Assembly: GCA_040007355.1 (NCBI GenBank)
Contig: JBDTVE010000106.1
Span: 1 to 16,263 of the forward strand
Reading direction: 5' to 3'
From: JACMLD01 sp040007355
Lineage (GTDB): Bacteria; Bacteroidota; Bacteroidia; Chitinophagales; Chitinophagaceae
DNA: 16,263 bases
In this document: piece after piece, positions 6,362 to 13,242 of the stretch
Layout of the letters: each line of letters starts with the position of its first letter
Position numbering within the stretch: position 1 is the first letter of the stretch
Notes under the pieces: model-generated
The model's database searches: none
What the model was told of the DNA's origin: nothing
The model's input: only the letters and a program-made list of their open reading frames with translations
Translations under genes and position numbers: made by a program

Positions 6362-8208
6362 AATGGTTTACAGCAGTTGGCCAGGGTATACATGATTCTA
6401 TCGCTGCTTTCACCAAAGATGATCAGTTCTGCATCCTTGCGAGCCAGGGAAGAAAGCGATCCTTCTCCTTTTATCTCCACCGGTGGCTTTACCGGCCGGG
6501 GCATTTCTATCCTGTCGCCCAGCACCTGGAACTCTTTCAATTCCTTTAGATCAATAGACTTTACGGCGATATCATAAAAGAGGTCAAGCGAAGAGTTGAG
6601 TTTATAAAAATTGGTGACCTCATCTATATTGTGCTGGTTGTATGCCGCGCCCAATCCTTCCAGTTTCTTCTGAAGCGTGTATTTGCCTTCTTCTGCAATA
6701 CCCCTTTTTACTTCTTTCAACGCATCCTTGATTTTTGCTCTTGCCTTTGCTGTAACCACAAAACCAAGCCAGTCTTCCGTAGGTTTTTGTTTGCCCGAGG
6801 TTATGATCTCTACCTGGTCTCCACTGCGGAGTTTATGGCTGATGGGAACCAGCTTATGGTTTATTTTGGCACCGATACATTGCGAACCCACTGCGCTGTG
6901 AATAGAAAAGGCAAAATCCAGAGCGGTAGAACCCACCGGCAGCATTTTTACATCGCCTTTTGGCGTGTACACGTAAATATCTTCCGCCAGGAACGACATT
7001 TTAAAGTCCTGTAAAAAATCCACGGAATCCACGTCCTGGGTATTCAATACTTCACGTATCTGCTGGAACCATTTATCAAACCGGTTTTCATCTGCCGTGT
7101 CTTCCTTGTATTTCCAGTGCGCTGCCAGTCCTTTTTCGGCAATCTCATTCATCCGCCGTGTTCGAATCTGCACTTCCACCCATTTGCCCCGGGGACCCAT
7201 TACCGTTGTGTGCAGGGCTTCATAACCGTTGTTTTTCGGATTGCTTAACCAATCGCGCAATCTTTCAGGCGATGGAGTATATTCATCGGTGATCATGGAA
7301 TATACGCCCCAGCAATCCTGTTTTTCCCTTTCCTGCGGGGAGTCAAGTATAATGCGGATGGCAAACAGGTCGTACACCTCTTCAAAGCTTACGCTTTTTT
7401 TCTTCATTTTATTCCAGATAGAGTGTATGCTTTTAGGCCTTCCCTGTATCTCAAACAGATAATTTCCTTTTTCCAGCTTTTCTTTTATAGGGCGTATAAA
7501 TTCGTTGATATACCGGGTACGCTCTCTTTTTGTTTCCGCCAGTTTGCGGGCAATTTCCCTATAGGTATCCAGCTCCAGGTATTTCATGGCCAGGTCTTCC
7601 ATTTCTGTTTTGATATTATACAGACCCATGCGATGTGCCAGGGGGGCGTAGACATACACTGTTTCGGAAGATACTTTCAGCTGTTTTTCGCGTTTCATAC
7701 TTTCCAGCGTACGCATATTGTGCAGGCGGTCGGCCAGTTTTATCAGTATCACCCGCGGATCATCCGTAAGAGTCAGCAGAATTTTTTTAAAATTTTCCGC
7801 CTGCTGCGATGCATTTACATCAATCACATTTGATATCTTGGTTAACCCATCCACGATGCGGGCGATTTCAATACCAAATTCGCGCTGCACATCATCCTGG
7901 GAAATATCGGTGTCTTCCACCGTATCGTGCAAAAGCGCGCAGATGGTGGAGCGAACACCCAGACCAATCTCTTCCACGCATATCTGTGCCACTGCCAGCG
8001 GATGCAGGATATAGGGTTCGCCGCTTTTGCGCCGCGTGGTTTTATGAGCTTCGGCCGACATCTCAAAGGCATGCCGGATAAGTTCCTTATCGCCAGGCTT
8101 TAACTTGGGTTTCAGGCTTCTTAACAAGGCCCGGTATTCGCGTAAAATGAGTTTTTTTTCCTGCTCTTCGTTAAGACTATATTTCGGTGTGGCGGCTACA
8201 GTATCCAT
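6334..8208 (-). CDS. rel: Bifunctional (p)ppGpp synthetase/hydrolase (RelA/SpoT family), C-terminus lost by frameshift
   Basis: Long RSH enzyme that makes (p)ppGpp from ATP and GTP/GDP and also degrades it, driving the stringent response. Counting from the ATG at 8208, the HD hydrolase domain is N-terminal and carries the intact metal-binding motif HDTVEDT (94-100), so hydrolase activity is expected. The synthetase domain (about 240-365) has NGYEALHT (327-334) and EVQIRT (345-350). A TGS domain follows at about 410-475, then a helical region and the Cys-Cys motif (ANCCKP). Directly after this the frame runs into AMMYLGL and a TAA, whereas the family continues PIPGDDVFGF. That continuation is present in the -1 frame (see 5972-6361), so one base is missing at about 6362-6364. 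If real, the product keeps both catalytic domains but lacks the ACT domain. A TTG three codons upstream is less likely as start than the ATG. It is divergent from tRNA-Leu. Confidence 0.9.
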   Translation of the reverse strand: MDTVAATPKYSLNEEQEKKLILREYRALLRSLKPKLKPGDKELIRHAFEMSAEAHKTTRRKSGEPYILHPLAVAQICVEEIGLGVRSTICALLHDTVEDTDISQDDVQREFGIEIARIVDGLTKISNVIDVNASQQAENFKKILLTLTDDPRVILIKLADRLHNMRTLESMKREKQLKVSSETVYVYAPLAHRMGLYNIKTEMEDLAMKYLELDTYREIARKLAETKRERTRYINEFIRPIKEKLEKGNYLFEIQGRPKSIHSIWNKMKKKSVSFEEVYDLFAIRIILDSPQEREKQDCWGVYSMITDEYTPSPERLRDWLSNPKNNGYEALHTTVMGPRGKWVEVQIRTRRMNEIAEKGLAAHWKYKEDTADENRFDKWFQQIREVLNTQDVDSVDFLQDFKMSFLAEDIYVYTPKGDVKMLPVGSTALDFAFSIHSAVGSQCIGAKINHKLVPISHKLRSGDQVEIITSGKQKPTEDWLGFVVTAKARAKIKDALKEVKRGIAEEGKYTLQKKLEGLGAAYNQHNIDEVTNFYKLNSSLDLFYDIAVKSIDLKELKEFQVLGDRIEMPRPVKPPVEIKGEGSLSSLARKDAELIIFGESSDRIMYTLANCCKPFPAMMYLGL

Positions 8209-8214
8209 GAATAA

Positions 8215-8222
8215 CAAATTTA
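8215..8222 (-). promoter_or_regulatory. Candidate minus-7 box upstream of rel
   Basis: The minus strand reads TAAATTTG, an exact TAnnTTTG, only 6 bases before the rel ATG at 8208. A TTTG lies 24 bases further upstream (8250-8247), slightly beyond usual spacing. If used, the transcript would be leaderless or nearly so. Confidence 0.4.
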
Positions 8223-8255
8223 CGAAAAAGCATGGGTTTTATACCCCAAAAAGCC

Positions 8256-8263
8256 TACTTTTG
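8256..8263 (+). promoter_or_regulatory. Candidate minus-7 box of the tRNA-Leu / tig transcript
   Basis: TACTTTTG is an exact TAnnTTTG match 34 bases before the tRNA 5' end. No good minus-33 TTTG is seen at the expected distance. Transcription would start about 8270, leaving a short 5' leader for RNase P removal. Confidence 0.5.
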
Positions 8264-8297
8264 CCATCCCAAAATCTGAAATAAACCAACATAGAAC

Positions 8298-8379
8298 GCG
8301 GATGTGGCGAAATTGGCAGACGCACCAGACTTAGGATCTGGCGCCGCAAGGCATGTAGGTTCGACCCCTATCATCCGCA
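8298..8379 (+). tRNA. tRNA-Leu (anticodon UAG)
   Basis: An 82-base class II tRNA. The acceptor stem pairs GCGGATG (8298-8304) with CATCCGC (8372-8378), with discriminator A at 8379. The anticodon stem CCAGA/TCTGG holds loop CTTAGGA, giving anticodon TAG, which reads CUA and other CUN leucine codons. A long variable arm (GCC-GCAA-GGC) and a T arm with loop TTCGACC are present. The CCA end is not encoded. It stands alone, divergent from rel and 66 bases upstream of the tig start codon. Confidence 0.96.
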
Positions 8380-8392
8380 CTTTCCGGTAGAT

Positions 8393-8417
8393 TGGCTGAT
8401 CAGGAAATGATCAGCCA
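8393..8417 (+). promoter_or_regulatory. Perfect 10-bp hairpin between tRNA-Leu and tig
   Basis: TGGCTGATCA (8393-8402) and TGATCAGCCA (8408-8417) form a perfect stem around a GGAAA loop. It begins 13 bases after the tRNA and ends 28 bases before the tig ATG. No T run follows, so it is not a standard terminator. It could protect or define the 5' end of the tig mRNA after tRNA processing, or attenuate read-through. Confidence 0.55.
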
Positions 8418-8445
8418 GCCGCCACTCAACCAATCAATTAAACAA

Positions 8446-9813
8446 ATGGCAACAGTTACAAGAGAAAACATCGGTTTGTTAAATGAAAAGATCGTTGTTA
8501 CCGTGGCGAAGGATGATTACCTGCCTTCTTTTGAAAAAGCGATCAAGAACTACAGCAAACAGGCCAATATTCCGGGTTTCCGCAAGGGTATGGTGCCTGC
8601 CGGAATGGTTAAGAAAATGTATGGTTCTTCTGTTTTTGCTGACGAAGTGTTAAAAAGCGTGGAAAAAGGGCTTTCCGATTATATGGTAAACGAAAAACTG
8701 GAAATCTTTGCGCAGCCCCTGCCATTACCAGAAAACGATGCCAGCAAGCTGAACATGAGCAACCCCGCGGAATACGCATTTGCGTTTGAAGTGGGCCTGA
8801 AACCCGAATTTGCGATCCCCGACCTAGGTACCGCTCCGCTTACCCGTTATAAAGTTACACCAACCGAAGAAAGCATTAATGACGAAATGGAACGGCTGCG
8901 CAGCGGCCATGGCAAAATATCCGAACCCGAAATGGTGACCAGCGACGAAGATGTGCTGAACATCAGTTTTACGGAAACTGATGCGGAAGGAAATGAAACC
9001 GAAGGCGGATTAAAAATAGATCATTCCCTGCCGGTAAAATATTTTAAAGAAGATTTCCGCGGCAGCCTGCAGGGCAAAAAGAAAGACGATTCTTTTGTGG
9101 TGCAGTTATCAGCTGCCTTTGATGAAAAAGAAAAAGACTTTATACTGAAAGACCTGGGCCTGGAAGAAAAAGACACCGACAAATTTTTCCGGTTGCTGAT
9201 AACAAAGATCAACTTTGTAGAAAAGGCCGAACTAAATGAAGAATTTTTTAAAACGGCTTTCCCCGATAAAACAATCACCAGCGAAGAAGAGTTCAGGAAT
9301 ACGATAAAAGAAGGCATTCAGCAATACTGGGATGCACAAAGCCGCAATCAGTTGTCGGACCAGGTATACCATTACCTGCTTGACCATACCCAGATTACTT
9401 TCCCGGAATCTTTCCTGAAACGCTGGATGCAAAACGGCGGCGAAAATCCTAAAACACCCGATCAGGTTGAAAAAGAATATCCCTCTTTTATTGATTCACT
9501 GAAATGGACCCTGATTGCAGACCAACTGGTAAAAAATAATAATATTGAAGTAAAACCGGACGACCTCCGGGAATATGCCAAACAGCAATTGTTCAGTTAT
9601 ATGGGCGGCAGCGGTATGGACCTGGACCAGCCATGGGTAAACGATTATGTGGACCGCATGATGAAAGACAAGAAGTTTATAGAAGACAGCTTTCATCGCA
9701 TACAGACAAACAAGATATTTGAACACGCCGATGTGCAGGTAAATGCAACAGTAAAGGAAATCACCACCGATGCCTTTGGAAAAATGCAGGAAGAACACCA
9801 TCACCACCATTAA
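8446..9813 (+). CDS. tig: Trigger factor, ribosome-associated chaperone, with C-terminal His5 tail
   Basis: Ribosome-bound chaperone that shields nascent chains at the exit tunnel. I chose the ATG at 8446 (455 residues), because the protein then begins MATVTRENIGLLNEKI and the ribosome-docking signature GFRKG falls at residues 44-48, nearly the E. coli position. The frame is open further up to a TTG at 8392, but that part crosses the hairpin. The middle, at about 155-245, corresponds to the FKBP-like PPIase domain, which looks divergent here; the rest is the helical chaperone body. The protein ends EEHHHHH, a natural run of five histidines before TAA. It heads the tig, clpP, clpP, clpX cluster, the same order as in many bacteria. 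There is no separate promoter match between tRNA-Leu and tig, so the two may share a transcript. Confidence 0.92.
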   Translation: MATVTRENIGLLNEKIVVTVAKDDYLPSFEKAIKNYSKQANIPGFRKGMVPAGMVKKMYGSSVFADEVLKSVEKGLSDYMVNEKLEIFAQPLPLPENDASKLNMSNPAEYAFAFEVGLKPEFAIPDLGTAPLTRYKVTPTEESINDEMERLRSGHGKISEPEMVTSDEDVLNISFTETDAEGNETEGGLKIDHSLPVKYFKEDFRGSLQGKKKDDSFVVQLSAAFDEKEKDFILKDLGLEEKDTDKFFRLLITKINFVEKAELNEEFFKTAFPDKTITSEEEFRNTIKEGIQQYWDAQSRNQLSDQVYHYLLDHTQITFPESFLKRWMQNGGENPKTPDQVEKEYPSFIDSLKWTLIADQLVKNNNIEVKPDDLREYAKQQLFSYMGGSGMDLDQPWVNDYVDRMMKDKKFIEDSFHRIQTNKIFEHADVQVNATVKEITTDAFGKMQEEHHHHH

Positions 9814-9825
9814 AAAAAACCCGCA

Positions 9826-9868
9826 ATACAACAAAGAACCCCGGAACCCCCGGGGTTCTTTGTTGTAT
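9826..9868 (+). terminator. Strong intrinsic terminator after tig
   Basis: Arms 9826-9844 and 9850-9868 pair perfectly over 19 bp around a 5-base loop (AACCC); the core is GAACCCCGG/CCGGGGTTC flanked by A/T-rich pairs. It starts 12 bases after the tig stop. The 3' arm itself is T-rich (TTCTTTGTTGTAT). The near-perfect symmetry would also allow a stem on the opposite strand. Confidence 0.8.
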
Positions 9869-9917
9869 ATATTCCCCCGCCGGTAAGAGATTGCCTGTAT
9901 ACATGGCAGGGCGCCAA

Positions 9918-9949
9918 TTTGTCTGATTTTTTGGTTTGCATGGTATTTG
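9918..9949 (+). promoter_or_regulatory. Possible promoter of the clpP-clpP unit
   Basis: TTTG at 9918-9921, a 20-base spacer, then GGTATTTG at 9942-9949, which keeps the TTTG half of the minus-7 box but not the leading TA. It lies between the tig terminator and the clpP start, where a promoter is expected. Low certainty. Confidence 0.3.
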
Positions 9950-9994
9950 GTAGCAACAATGAATTAAATTGCCTCACCAATAACAGAAATTATC

Positions 9995-10693
9995 ATGATA
10001 GATCTAGGAAAAGAATTTGAAAAATATGCTGTGAAACACCGCGGCATTTCCAGCAACACGTTAAACGACTACCAACGATACGAGGTTACCAATCTTACTC
10101 CCAACATTATTGAAGAAAGACCCATGAATGTGGCTGTAATGGATGTCTACAGCCGCTTGATGATGGACCGTATTATCTTTCTTGGTTACCCCATCAATGA
10201 TGAAGTGGCCAATATTGTAACTGCCCAACTGTTGTTTTTGGACAGCACGGACCGTAACCGCGACATACAAATGTATATCAACTGCCCCGGCGGCAGTGTG
10301 TACTCCGGCCTTGGCGTATATGATACCATGCAGTATGTAACGCCCGATGTGTCTACCATTTGCATTGGCATGGCGGCCTCCATGGGTCAGGTATTAATGT
10401 GCGCCGGTACAAAAGGCAAACGCACCGCTTTAAAACACAGTCGCATTATGATGCACCAGCCCAGCGGCGCCATTGGCGGACAGGCAAGCGATATTGAAAT
10501 AACCGTAAATGAAATAAAAAAGCTTAAAAAAGAACTCTATGAAATAACGGCTTTTCATACGGGGAAAACACCCAAACAAATAGAAAAAGACAGCGAGCGC
10601 GACTACTGGCTCACCGCTGTTGAATCTAAAGAATACGGCCTGGTAGATGAGGTATTGTTAACCAACCCCCGGAAAGATAAAAAACCCGAGTAA
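9995..10693 (+). CDS. clpP: ATP-dependent Clp protease proteolytic subunit, first paralogue
   Basis: Serine peptidase that forms the tetradecameric Clp chamber and degrades substrates unfolded by ClpX or ClpC. 232 residues. The catalytic triad is visible as Ser129 in GMAASMGQ, His154 in RIMMHQPSG and Asp203 in SERDYW. The oligomer and active-site loop motif NCPGGSVYSGLGVYD is intact. The N-terminus is about 40 residues longer than the E. coli mature form before the core begins (MNVAVMDVYSRL); this part (residues 1-43) is charged and has no signal peptide. It may act as a propeptide, or the true start may be the ATG at M44 (10124). The sequence otherwise agrees with a normal ClpP. It is followed 55 bases later by a second clpP, without a terminator between them, so the two are probably co-transcribed. 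Confidence 0.95.
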   Translation: MIDLGKEFEKYAVKHRGISSNTLNDYQRYEVTNLTPNIIEERPMNVAVMDVYSRLMMDRIIFLGYPINDEVANIVTAQLLFLDSTDRNRDIQMYINCPGGSVYSGLGVYDTMQYVTPDVSTICIGMAASMGQVLMCAGTKGKRTALKHSRIMMHQPSGAIGGQASDIEITVNEIKKLKKELYEITAFHTGKTPKQIEKDSERDYWLTAVESKEYGLVDEVLLTNPRKDKKPE

Positions 10694-10748
10694 AAGCCGT
10701 TGCTGTTTTAATGTCGAAAAATTATTCTTACCATAACAAACTTATTAT

Positions 10749-11390
10749 ATGTATTTACATCAAAGACCTTTACTAAAACCATTTAGAATGGATGAAGAAC
10801 CGGAGGAAGAACCAAAAGAAGAAAAGCCACAGCCGGACACCATGATGCTGGCAAAAAAAATGGAAAAATATTTCTTTGAAAATCGCGCCGTATACCTCTG
10901 GGGCGGTGTGGATGATAAAACTGCCAAAGACGTGGTAACAAAATTTTTGCTGCTGGATGCGGATAAACCAGGCGAAGAAATTAAATTCTTTATCAATAGT
11001 CCCGGTGGTGTGGTAACCAGCGGCATGGTCATTTATGATACTATGAAAATGCTTAAAAGCCCGGTTAGCACCATCAATATGGGCCTGGCGGCATCCATGG
11101 GGTCCATCCTATTGAGCGGTGGTGTAAAAGGCAGACGCTTTATTTACCTCCACGCGGAAGTAATGATACATCAGCCAAGCATTGGTGGCCATTACCAGGC
11201 GGTAAGCACCGACCTAGAAATACAGGCCAGGCAGACAAAGAAGACAAAGGAAATTTCTGCCCGTATACTTGCCGAAAACTGCGGCAAAAAATTTGAACAG
11301 ATTATGAAAGATTTTGACCGCGATTACTGGATGGATGCCAAAGAATCCATTGAATACGGGATCGTTGACGAGCTTATTACCAAATTATAG
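10749..11390 (+). CDS. ATP-dependent Clp protease proteolytic subunit, second paralogue
   Basis: A second ClpP-family subunit, 213 residues, clearly diverged from its neighbour rather than a recent copy. The triad is complete: Ser116 in GLAASMGS, His141 in VMIHQPS and Asp192 in FDRDYWM, so it should be an active peptidase. NSPGGVVTSGMVIYD matches the substrate-binding strand. The N-terminal segment differs most: residues 14-30 are very acidic (DEEPEEEPKEEKPQPD) and replace the usual axial-loop and pore region. Two ClpPs with different N-termini can form mixed rings in other bacteria, such as cyanobacteria, Listeria and mycobacteria; by analogy these two may form a hetero-complex. The start is either the ATG at 10749 or that at 10788 (M14). 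A terminator follows the stop directly and separates it from clpX. Confidence 0.93.
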   Translation: MYLHQRPLLKPFRMDEEPEEEPKEEKPQPDTMMLAKKMEKYFFENRAVYLWGGVDDKTAKDVVTKFLLLDADKPGEEIKFFINSPGGVVTSGMVIYDTMKMLKSPVSTINMGLAASMGSILLSGGVKGRRFIYLHAEVMIHQPSIGGHYQAVSTDLEIQARQTKKTKEISARILAENCGKKFEQIMKDFDRDYWMDAKESIEYGIVDELITKL

Positions 11391-11412
11391 GGTCAACCTG
11401 CTTAAAACACCC

Positions 11413-11440
11413 TAAAAACCGCCATTTTGGACGGTTTTTA
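11413..11440 (+). terminator. Intrinsic terminator after the clpP pair
   Basis: TAAAAACCG (11413-11421) pairs with CGGTTTTTA (11432-11440) over 9 bp around a 10-base loop, and TTTTATT follows. It begins 22 bases after the clpP2 stop codon. The A/T-rich base and T run fit an intrinsic terminator. Confidence 0.8.
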
Positions 11441-11542
11441 TTTTATGGACCAGAATTGGATTAACTAAAAAAGTTTGAGACCTTTGTGTTTGCTCCCAGG
11501 GCTTAAACCGGGATCCTATTTTAAAAGAGATACCAGATTACT

Positions 11543-12781
11543 ATGGCAAAAAACACCTTGCATTGCTCTTTCTGTGGCCGCAGTAGAGATGAAGTAAAAA
11601 TATTGATAGCGGGCCAGGAAGGTCATATCTGTGAAAATTGTGTGGAACACGCACAGGAAATCATTGAACAGGAATTGATGATCCGCAGTGAGACCACACC
11701 CGGCGGTTCGCAATTCAAACTCAATGTTAAAAAACCGGTAGAGATAAAACGTTTCCTGGATGAATATGTAATTGGCCAGGACGATGCCAAAAAAGTACTG
11801 GCGGTAGCCGTGTACAACCATTATAAACGCCTGCAGCAAAAAGTAACCGATAACGATGTTGAAATAGAAAAAAGCAATATCATCATGGTGGGCGAAACCG
11901 GAACCGGCAAAACACTACTCGCTAAAACCATTGCCAAATTATTAAATGTTCCTTTTGCCATCGTGGATGCCACCGTATTTACAGAAGCCGGCTATGTGGG
12001 AGAAGACGTGGAAAGCATTCTTACCCGCCTGTTACAGGTTTGTAATTATGATGTGGCTGCGGCAGAACGGGGTATTGTTTATATAGATGAGATCGATAAA
12101 ATTGCCCGGAAAGGAGACAATCCTTCCATTACCCGTGATGTAAGCGGCGAAGGCGTGCAACAGGGCATGCTTAAATTACTGGAAGGCACGGATGTGCTGG
12201 TACCACCCCAGGGCGGTCGTAAACACCCGGAACAAAAACTTATAAAAATTAACACCCAGAACATACTCTTTATCTGCGGAGGCGCCTTTGATGGCATTGA
12301 TAAGCTGATTGCCCGCCGGGTTAATACCAATGCCATTGGTTTTAACGTAAACAAAGAACAGCAGGAAAACATGAAGAAGAACCTGCTGCAATATGTAAAC
12401 GCCCCCGATCTCAAACATTTTGGTTTGATACCGGAGCTGCTGGGCCGCCTGCCCGTGGTTACCTACCTGAACCCGCTGGATACAAACACCCTTCGTTCCA
12501 TTCTTACGGAACCCCGGAATTCGCTTATAAAACAATACAAGAAATTATTCGAGATTGAAGGCATCAAACTTGAGATTGACCTGGACGTAATGGATTTTAT
12601 GGTGGAGAAGGCAATGGAATTTAAACTGGGTGCCCGTGGCCTTCGCAGCATCTGTGAAAGCATATTAACCGATGCCATGTTCGAGCTGCCTTCCGGTAAG
12701 GAAAAAGCCTTTCATCTAACCCTGGAATACGCCAAAAAGAAATTCGATAAGAGCAAAATGAGTTTGTTAAAAGTTGCCTAG
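11543..12781 (+). CDS. clpX: ATP-dependent Clp protease ATP-binding subunit ClpX
   Basis: AAA+ unfoldase that recognises tagged proteins and feeds them to ClpP. 412 residues, normal length. The N-terminal zinc-binding domain has Cys8, Cys11, Cys30 and Cys33 (CSFC...CENC). Walker A is GETGTGKT (117-124), the pore-1 loop GYVGE (150-154), Walker B IVYIDEID (178-185), and the RKH loop GGRKHPEQ (224-231). The IGF tripeptide that docks into ClpP is at 265-267, the arginine finger near R302 in LGRLP, and sensor-2 GARGLRSI at 363-370. Every functional element is present. It starts with ATG at 11543, 152 bases after the clpP2 stop and behind a terminator, so it probably has its own promoter; none with an exact TAnnTTTG is seen. 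A perfect terminator follows. Confidence 0.98.
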   Translation: MAKNTLHCSFCGRSRDEVKILIAGQEGHICENCVEHAQEIIEQELMIRSETTPGGSQFKLNVKKPVEIKRFLDEYVIGQDDAKKVLAVAVYNHYKRLQQKVTDNDVEIEKSNIIMVGETGTGKTLLAKTIAKLLNVPFAIVDATVFTEAGYVGEDVESILTRLLQVCNYDVAAAERGIVYIDEIDKIARKGDNPSITRDVSGEGVQQGMLKLLEGTDVLVPPQGGRKHPEQKLIKINTQNILFICGGAFDGIDKLIARRVNTNAIGFNVNKEQQENMKKNLLQYVNAPDLKHFGLIPELLGRLPVVTYLNPLDTNTLRSILTEPRNSLIKQYKKLFEIEGIKLEIDLDVMDFMVEKAMEFKLGARGLRSICESILTDAMFELPSGKEKAFHLTLEYAKKKFDKSKMSLLKVA

Positions 12782-12821
12782 TACTGCAATACCATAAAAA
12801 CAAAGTCGGCTATATTTTTAC

Positions 12822-12848
12822 CGCCGGGATTTTTTCCCGGCGTTTTTT
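12822..12848 (+). terminator. Intrinsic terminator after clpX
   Basis: CGCCGGGA (12822-12829) pairs with TCCCGGCG (12835-12842) around a 5-base T loop and is followed at once by TTTTTTA. This is the textbook form, 40 bases after the clpX stop. Confidence 0.93.
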
Positions 12849-12885
12849 ATTGTTCTAACTTCGCCATTCAATTAAAAACCGAATC

Positions 12886-13059
12886 ATGCAGGAACTCATC
12901 AATAAATTAATAGCGGAGGGGTTAACAGAAAAACAGGCCTTAAAATCCATTGAGATTGTAAAAAATTTCGCGAAGGAAAAATTTCCGCTTTTTGCCGGTG
13001 CCATTGAAAAAGTGTTTGATAAATATGCGCCCAAACAAGACGATGATTTTTTGGGATAA
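12886..13059 (+). CDS. Small helical protein of 57 residues, unknown function
   Basis: A short ORF starting MQELINKLIAEGLTEKQALK and ending KQDDDFLG before TAA. It reads as two or three amphipathic helices (residues 2-9, 14-31, 36-47) with a GLTEKQA turn and a PLFAGAI segment, a pattern that reminds me of small Bacteroidota proteins in which a helical pair is followed by a short acidic tail; I cannot name the family with certainty. No signal peptide, Cys or membrane segment. It begins 44 bases after the clpX terminator. A one-mismatch minus-7 box (TAACTTCG, 12857-12864) lies 21 bases ahead of the ATG, so it may be separately transcribed. Codon usage and amphipathic pattern favour a real gene over chance. 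Confidence 0.65.
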   Translation: MQELINKLIAEGLTEKQALKSIEIVKNFAKEKFPLFAGAIEKVFDKYAPKQDDDFLG

Positions 13060-13242
13060 ATTGTTCGGCATCCATTGGCAAACCTACCGAAGCGTACACA
13101 CCTAAATCTTCCTAACCCTACGTTATAAAAATTCCTTGCGCCGGGTAATTGGGCAAACCCGGTTCCGGTCGGCAAAACACAACACATTCCATAAAGACCT
13201 GTAAAGATTTTTTAAATCGTTCCGGGGGCGGGTAGTAGCCGC
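13060..13242. other. Intergenic region between the small ORF and the acyl-CoA dehydrogenase gene
   Basis: 183 bases between convergent genes with no credible ORF. It holds two modest hairpins: CCGGGT (13141-13146) with ACCCGG (13157-13162), loop of 10; and GGCGG (13227-13231) with CCGCC (13239-13243), which touches the stop codon of the leftward dehydrogenase gene. Either could help end convergent transcription. Neither has a T run. Confidence 0.4.

Noticed and set aside
6334..6369. Programmed -1 frameshift in rel
   Set aside because: No X XXY YYZ slippery heptamer lies at the junction, and a single-base insertion restores the exact family consensus, so loss of a base is simpler.
8392..8445. 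Upstream TTG start of tig adding 18 residues
   Set aside because: The added segment is encoded by the hairpin and displaces the GFRKG ribosome-docking motif from its usual position.
9799..9813. His tail of trigger factor as a cloning artefact
   Set aside because: It is followed directly by a natural stop, a native terminator and the clpP gene, with no vector sequence.
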